This document shows, one piece after another, positions 57,851 through 64,000 of a stretch of 64,000 nucleotides of DNA. The first letter of the stretch is position 1. Each line of letters starts with the position of its first letter. The notes under the pieces were generated by a model. That model did no database searches. It saw only the letters and a program-made list of their open reading frames with translations, and had not been told where the DNA came from. The DNA comes from Marchantia polymorpha subsp. ruderalis (Eukaryota; Streptophyta; Marchantiopsida; Marchantiales; Marchantiaceae): the NCBI GenBank assembly GCA_037833965.1, contig AP031356.1, positions 208,501 through 272,500 of the forward strand, read 5' to 3'. The position numbers and the translations under genes are program-made.

Positions 57851-60510
57851 GGCACCTGTTCCGGACATTGCGCCCAACTGCTGGAAACTACGAGATGTTG
57901 CTTAAAACAAACACTTAATGTTGTGGCTGATCCTGTTTGCTTGATTTTTTCTTTGGAAAAAAAATTGTTCGTCCGCTTGTTTGTTCAATGTTCTCCATGT
58001 CAGCCTCAAATTTGTACCTTCAATCCTCTTTTTCTTGCTCTTTTTCTTAGTCTGAACTTAACCCCGCAATTCTTTTTTCCTCATTGATCCGCATTTACAA
58101 AGTCTAATTCGTTCACGTATCCAACTATGATATCATCAACTATCCAACTATCCATAAGATTGTTGAAACAGTCTAGTTTTGACATTCCACATTGATACTC
58201 AATTAGTTTGCTTAATTAAAATTAGTGATGTGCTTGAAACTTCCACTACTTGCTTTTGCTCATCCTAACTACACTTTTGATTTTCAAGATAACATTTGCC
58301 ACTACCATTGACATCAACCATTAGAATCTTTGACAAAAATTATTGCAGACAACAAAGTCGCAATTTCAATCTTGTTGTGACCTTCATTCTCACTTGACAT
58401 TTGATATGATGGCAGCGACAGCAAGAAGGAGAAAAATGTGAAGCTTGCGGTTGAGATTGAAATTAAAAGAAATTTGATAAATCAATCACTCAATCACGTC
58501 CAAGAAATTGAAAGAACAATCACCCATTTTAGTTTCATCGTTACAAACTTTTCACAGTTGATAATTTTTGTACACGAAAGGTTCCAATAATAAAATGGAC
58601 TTCTTCAAATGAAAATTGAGTTGAAATAAGGTAATTCCAAACAATGACATCATTTGTGCAGCACTTGACATCATAAGTGTCTTTGTATGGATAGCTAAAG
58701 TACTTGAATCACTGATGCACAAAGCAATTGCTCAGTGATGCATTGTGCATCAATGATTCAAGTACTATAGTGATGAATACTCTGCTGGTACTGATTAGGG
58801 AAAGAAATAGTCGGCATTGGATAGGAATTTTGGCCTACATACCTAATTCGAGATGGACGTCTGGAGAGGGCTGGAAGGCTGAAAAACTTTGCTTCTTTGA
58901 AAGTTAAATCAAGAGATAGTCTTTGAGAAAACATAGACATAACTTTTTTTTGATAATATCATATTATGCACAAATCTTCAAAATGTGACATTATCAAAAA
59001 TGTCATAACTTGTTTATATCACACTTTATGGTGAAACGGAGGGTGTGATATTATCGAGGTTAGGGTGTATGTCTTTAAGGTAATACATTTAACCTCTTTC
59101 TAGAAATGTAAATCTACTATTGCTTGATTGAATTATATATCATTTTTTTCCTTCTTTGAGTCTCCATTCAGACATTTCATTTCTTAAAAATGATAAAGAT
59201 GAAATAATTTATGATAAAAATTATATATCACACAAATCCTAACTAATCATCAATAAAGTATTTCATGGTTTAGTTGTTTAGAGTGTGAAAGAGTGGAGGA
59301 TGGATCTCGCTTGCATGTGACTATAAATTTGATTAAAATTCTAATAAAGTATAAATTTCAAAGCTTAAGGGAATTTGGTGCATTGTTTTAGAACACTATG
59401 TTCAATTAATTTTGAACTCTTAGATTTTGTGAAAAATCATGTAAATTGTCACAATAATTGTACATACTAGACGTTAACTCCAGAGCCAGATCGTAGCAAT
59501 TAATGATTCTCGTCCACAGCTGCTGGTGTCGCATAATGTCAAAACATAACAAGAGCGTGAAAGGCTTATGATATGATGGTTCTTGATCAAGAGAACTCTC
59601 GTATTTTGGTTCTGTAAGCAGCCTTCAGTTCTTGCAGTTGGTTCACATAACAAATGTTTTGTCATTCAACAAACGCGTCTAGGCCAGGTTCAATGTCCTC
59701 TGGATCCATAAAAAATTTTAGTAAGGATTCCGATCAATCAACTTTCTTCTGCATGTCGTTCCATATCTGGATTGTGTAAGGTGTAGGAGTTACAACAAAC
59801 GTGAACCTTGTGGCTGTCTTTCTTTCTGAAACAACATTAAGTATATGATAAGCATTCTAAAGCTAAACCATAACCGCGGTTGTATCTTTAACAACAAGAA
59901 TAGTTTGACATTGCTTCAGGATCTTATCAAACGAGTCCGGAACAGCCAAGAAGGTAATGCTTAAAGCGTTCAAATGTTAGTAAAACGGCTAACAGCTACC
60001 TGTGAGACCATTATGTCACAGTCTGACCTTCCAGGTTACTCTTATTGTTTGCTTGGATAAGGTATATATATTACTCCCCTTATGCTGATTAGCTTGAAAC
60101 CCACAGTGAAGTGAATATTGTGCCAAGACTGATAAAAACTCCAGGAAACATCGCTTAGATTTGATCAGTCATATCACATGTTTGTAAAAAGAATGAATAA
60201 TCACAGTTGAAGGAAATAAAGAAGTGCGAAGTTCATATAAACTATCTCCGTTGTTGCCTATTTGACGCAGCTATCCCGGGTAGCTTAAAAACTGCTATCT
60301 GACGAGAGTCGTGATTTGTGAAAATACTCCTCAATACTGAACAACAATTGGCTCCGCTGACATATCCCAGATTCCTAAAAAACAGCTCTATACTAACTAC
60401 AAGTTTTGAAGTGATCATTATCCTAAGCTAAGATCAAGTCCTTGGACTTCCTGTACACTTCTGGTTTCGGACAGAAGAGAAGTGAGATAATTATGTACAT
60501 ATGTAAATAC
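57851..60510. other. AT-rich intergenic DNA with one hairpin
   Basis: No gene recognised. A foldback lies at 58699-58766 (separate entry). The final few hundred bases are probably the 3' region of the F-box gene at 60511-61776. Confidence 0.45.
58699..58766 (+). other. Near-perfect hairpin, 24-bp arms
   Basis: Arms 58699-58722 and 58743-58766 are complementary over 24 bases with one mismatch (AGTACTTGAATCA.TGATG...). The loop is 20 bases. The loop also repeats part of the arm (GTGATGCA), so alternative folds exist. It may be a small-RNA precursor or a template-switch product. Confidence 0.4.
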
Positions 60511-61776
60511 TTACAAACTGATATCGAATCGAGGTTCGACAAAATGCAAATCACAAAGGTCTCCCTCGAAGATGGGATCAGCCGAACAATACGACTCCGA
60601 TTCAAACGGGGAGTGAGATGGCAGCATTGTCCACGAATGATTCATCATGTCAAATAATGCTACATCCCTCCATGAATTTGCTACACAAACATAATTCTTG
60701 TTGGCCGCACACAGGAATTGCTTTTGCGAATTGTCTCGGTTGAGTTTCTCCAGTATAAAAATAGGCATCCTTCGTACCTCGATCCATTCATTTTCAAGTG
60801 TCATGTCTTCTGAGTCTTGTGAGTATTTCAGTGTCTGTAACTTCCAGACGCAAAAGTCCTGTAAAACCTTGCAACGTCTGTGCTTCACCATCTCCCATTT
60901 GACCCTGCCGCCAGCCACCATAATGTCTTCATCCAGATGGAACAGAGTGGCGAAGTGAAGTGGGTACGGCAGCGAAGGCTCATCGTCGTCTCCAACCCAA
61001 GTGGGCTCCTGGAGCCAGTTCGTGCTCGAATTGTCCTGTCTGTATGCACGAAACATGTCATGCTCCATTATAGGACCCATACTTCCGAGGCACAAGAATC
61101 TTCCTCCACACATCGAAGGATGCTGGAAAAACCTCAGTCGATCCCTCGGCCACCTTGCGATCTGTTCCCATTTACTGCTCCGTATATCGTAGCTGTGAAA
61201 TGACCACATTCTGCGGTTACTCGATTCAGACTGGATCAGAATCCGGTGAGACTCTGTTTCCTCATTCCAAGCCATTCCCAGCGGCTGACTTCGAGAGAGG
61301 TCCTGCATTTCAGGCAACAGAGGGATTCTCTTCCTGGTTCGGGGATCCATGGGATTCAGCACGTATAAGTCAAACTTCCTCCGGTTCCATGGCGGAACAG
61401 CTTTCAGTAGCAGAAGGCCATGCGCAGCTCCCATCATGCGAACGTCCCTAGTATTGTAAGACACTCCGTCTTCGTCCGTGAAACTGTAAAACATAGGAGA
61501 GATGGACACACCACATACCTGCCACTTGAGAGAGGCAGGGTTGTAAACTGTATTTCCCTTCTTCTTACAGCCCATGAAACAAAGAGGGAGTTGATTGGGA
61601 TCCCTACCTTCCCACTTTTGCCTAAACTCTTCACTCCTGAAAAACGCGTTCCATTCCACACAAACGGCTCTCAACCTCAGAATACCATCCCAGGGCAGAT
61701 ACGTCAGAATTTTGATGACAATTTCTTCTGACAGTGTCGACCAGATCTTGGGATCCATCTCTCCGAAGCTCAACAT
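60511..61776 (-). CDS. F-box protein with kelch/beta-propeller-type C-terminal region (421 aa)
   Basis: Third member of the local family, intronless. The F-box spans about 11-56 (IWSTLSEEIVIKILTYLPWDGILRLRAVCVEWNAFF). The propeller part has RDPNQLPLCFMGCK, MMGAAHGLLLLK, LNPMDPRTRKRIPLLPEM, LGMAWNEETESHRILIQ and WEQIARWPRDRLRFFQHPSM, and ends VEPRFDISL. It reads closer to the 35755 gene in the middle section (ARWPRDRL, REPTW/QEPTW). The predicted role is substrate recognition in an SCF ubiquitin ligase, target unknown. A Met at residue 7 (MDPK) is an alternative start that would place the F-box nearer the terminus. It lies about 19 kb from its nearest paralogue, separated by the copia fossil and subfamily C copy. 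Confidence 0.9.
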   Translation of the reverse strand: MLSFGEMDPKIWSTLSEEIVIKILTYLPWDGILRLRAVCVEWNAFFRSEEFRQKWEGRDPNQLPLCFMGCKKKGNTVYNPASLKWQVCGVSISPMFYSFTDEDGVSYNTRDVRMMGAAHGLLLLKAVPPWNRRKFDLYVLNPMDPRTRKRIPLLPEMQDLSRSQPLGMAWNEETESHRILIQSESSNRRMWSFHSYDIRSSKWEQIARWPRDRLRFFQHPSMCGGRFLCLGSMGPIMEHDMFRAYRQDNSSTNWLQEPTWVGDDDEPSLPYPLHFATLFHLDEDIMVAGGRVKWEMVKHRRCKVLQDFCVWKLQTLKYSQDSEDMTLENEWIEVRRMPIFILEKLNRDNSQKQFLCAANKNYVCVANSWRDVALFDMMNHSWTMLPSHSPFESESYCSADPIFEGDLCDLHFVEPRFDISL

Positions 61777-64000
61777 TGAGACGAGAATTCAAAACCTTCC
61801 ACCTGCTTTCTGCCTCAAGCGCCACACTTCCTGTTCTCGACAATCCTGGAGAGCCCTGTGTTCTCTTCGATCTTGACCTGCATTCCCATTGATCGACCTC
61901 TACTACTGTCTCAATTTCTCTGCCTTCTTATCTACAAAGGGATATAAACTTGACGAAATTAGCAAACGTTGATATGTTGGTTGGTATCTGCTCAGGATAA
62001 ATACTCTGCCTCCGCTCTGCTACGAGGAAAATTTTTGAGGAAGCTTTTAGGAATTTACAGGTTCCTAACGTGCAACTGTGCCCCTGCTCAATCGTCACCT
62101 CGGCAAAGGGTGGGCAATTTTCAAGGAGGCCTCTTCAGGCTTCGTCTACGAACACACACATTGGTCTACGCACACGAGCGCCCAACGTTCAGTACTCATT
62201 TGACAATTATGAAGCAAAATAGAAGAAGACAAAGCAAAACAAAATCCGTCCGCTTAGATAGGAACGACCATTGCCTTCGACAAAAGCGTAGATGCCGGTG
62301 ACAGAGTAAGCTCTAACGAAAGCCCCAGCGCACATAATTACAATTCCCGGCTTCACCCACCGGACCCGACCTCTCCTCTATAAACTACTGCTAATGACCT
62401 CCTCACTACTCCCCACAGTCCTCGACCCTGTCAACCTTAGTTCACCAACGCCCGGCGAATTTCAACTTTTCCTCCCCCGCGTAAAGATTCAGCTGAGAAC
62501 CCTGTAAATGCAGCTGGGAATGTGAACCCAGCTTCTCTTTCAGTGCAAATCCTGGCGCCGATCCCTTCGCATCTACGGCTGTCCGAGACGGGCCTGGAAA
62601 ACCCCTCGGGCGCCGATATCGGCCTCAATGGACCTCGTTTCGGCCACCACGCTTACCGCTAGCCCCGAAGTAAAGTGGCACTTTCCTGGACGCGGTAGCC
62701 GGTGTTGTTCTTGTGTGTTGGTGATACTACGTTCGGAACGAATGAAGCAAAGGTAGAGATTTGTAAACACGGTTGAGAAGAAGTTGAAGGCAGATACATA
62801 ACCTTTAACAGAGAGATTGTGGAAGTGAAGGGCGAGAAGCACGAAGATGCACATATACGAAGAGAGCGGAGTTCAGGACTGCATTATAGTTGTTCCATTG
62901 AAGGCACACTTCACACTATTGCTTTGGTTGTTTCATCACACCTGATATAAGGCTTATTACTACAGATTACGACTCTACAGGAAGAGGACAAATGCTGGAC
63001 CAGTGCAGCAAATGGTCCGAAGTTAAGAAGAAAGACCCTCAAGCAAAGAAACCCGACCAGATCACCCGAGGATCCCAGTGACCCATCGGCTGCCCCAGCC
63101 CGCCTCTATTCCAATCTGTAAAAATTGGAAATAGGAAATTGAAAAGGTGATTCTTCTCGTAGTGGAAAGCAAGACATCATGAGTGACCATTCGGAAGAGG
63201 GTGAGGGGTACAAATAATATAACAAAGATGTTACTTGATGACAATTACTTGATGGATCCCATAGTAAAACAAATAGTTTATTGGGATCCATAAAGTAAAA
63301 GACCGCGGCCTTCAAATTTGAAATATGTTACTATTGCATAATATGCTCTTCACCGCCACTCAGTTCAATCAACGAAGCAATAGCCATTTCTACTTATACA
63401 AATAATTGACGCACAGCACTATGTACTGAAATCCGCAAGTTAGAGTTCAGTATTTTCACAAGTCATAAAGGAAATATACAAACAAAAACAATCAAACAGA
63501 AACATCTTGGATTTGACTGTGTTCAAATAGGAGAATCCTTCAGTTGATGTCTTAAGGGCAACTTAACTTAATTTCACCTTTTGTGAGGCAAACAATCGTT
63601 CCAGGTCGTACAATTGCAAAAAATCATAACAGTTCTAAGTTAGTTCCATAAAAGATCAAGGAAAAACCCATTCGCATCATACAAGGTAGCATCAAGTTAG
63701 TACCACATTTGAAAGTAGAGCAGTTATATACCTTCATCTATATATGAATCATTTTACTATGTAATGTCCATAACTCAAAATTCCAAAATTTCCTCAAGAG
63801 ATAATGATTGTGCATTCAAGTATGGATGTTCCATGGAATGTATTTCCAAGATATTCCATCGGCAAATTTTATTAGACTGGGGCTGCATTCCACAAGATTT
63901 GCATAACATTCACATTCAACTCTAGATGGGTTGCTGCATCTAGAGCTTTGTACCTTAGCAGCATACACAAAGTGTGAGAGCATAAAACGTTCATGTGAGA
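61777..64000. other. Intergenic to the right edge
   Basis: The first several hundred bases are probably the promoter and leader of the minus-strand F-box gene. Open stretches at 61969-62301 (plus) and 62573-62854 (minus) have no recognised domain. Nothing was identified from 62900 to the edge. Confidence 0.4.

Overview
This is nuclear DNA of a land plant. The supporting features are three intronless F-box/beta-propeller genes, a secreted eight-cysteine lipid-transfer-like protein, and Ty3/gypsy, Ty1/copia and pogo-type elements. The F-box paralogues and the style of the gypsy elements suggest a bryophyte, perhaps a liverwort such as Marchantia. That placement is inference and was not tested. 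|| Layout. Bases 1-9346 hold the 3' part of a Ty3/gypsy element (pol) followed by a very long 3' LTR (2670-7541) that carries its own 851-codon reading frame, and then an ORF-less partial LTR copy. 9347-18060 is mostly unassigned, with one small host gene (lipid-transfer-like, 13055-13387) and one leucine-rich-repeat gene fossil. 18737-20590 is a decayed pogo-like DNA transposon. 20590-23650 is AT-rich and empty. 23650-25940 is an old gypsy fossil ending in a PHD-finger-like motif. 26223-34690 is a pile-up of three copies of the LTR family: two in tail-to-tail inversion, and a third, almost complete copy abutting the second. 34690-42500 holds two host F-box genes on the minus strand. 44670-45100 holds three striking hairpins, including two abutting perfect palindromes. 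48600-52650 is a copia fossil in AT-rich DNA. 52806-57850 is another old, minus-strand copy of the LTR family. A third F-box gene lies at 60511-61776. || How the parts relate. The host genes are few and simple. The three F-box genes are members of one family, all on the minus strand, and probably encode substrate adaptors of SCF ubiquitin ligases. Most of the window is the LTR family. The most interesting result is that its terminal boundaries, seen in several copies, place a conserved coiled-coil protein frame inside the LTR, upstream of a TATA box shared by all copies. That is, the frame sits in U3. The disordered linker of that protein is built from short GC-rich hairpin palindromes, and different subfamilies use different palindromes. 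|| All calls were made by reading the sequence. No database search was run.
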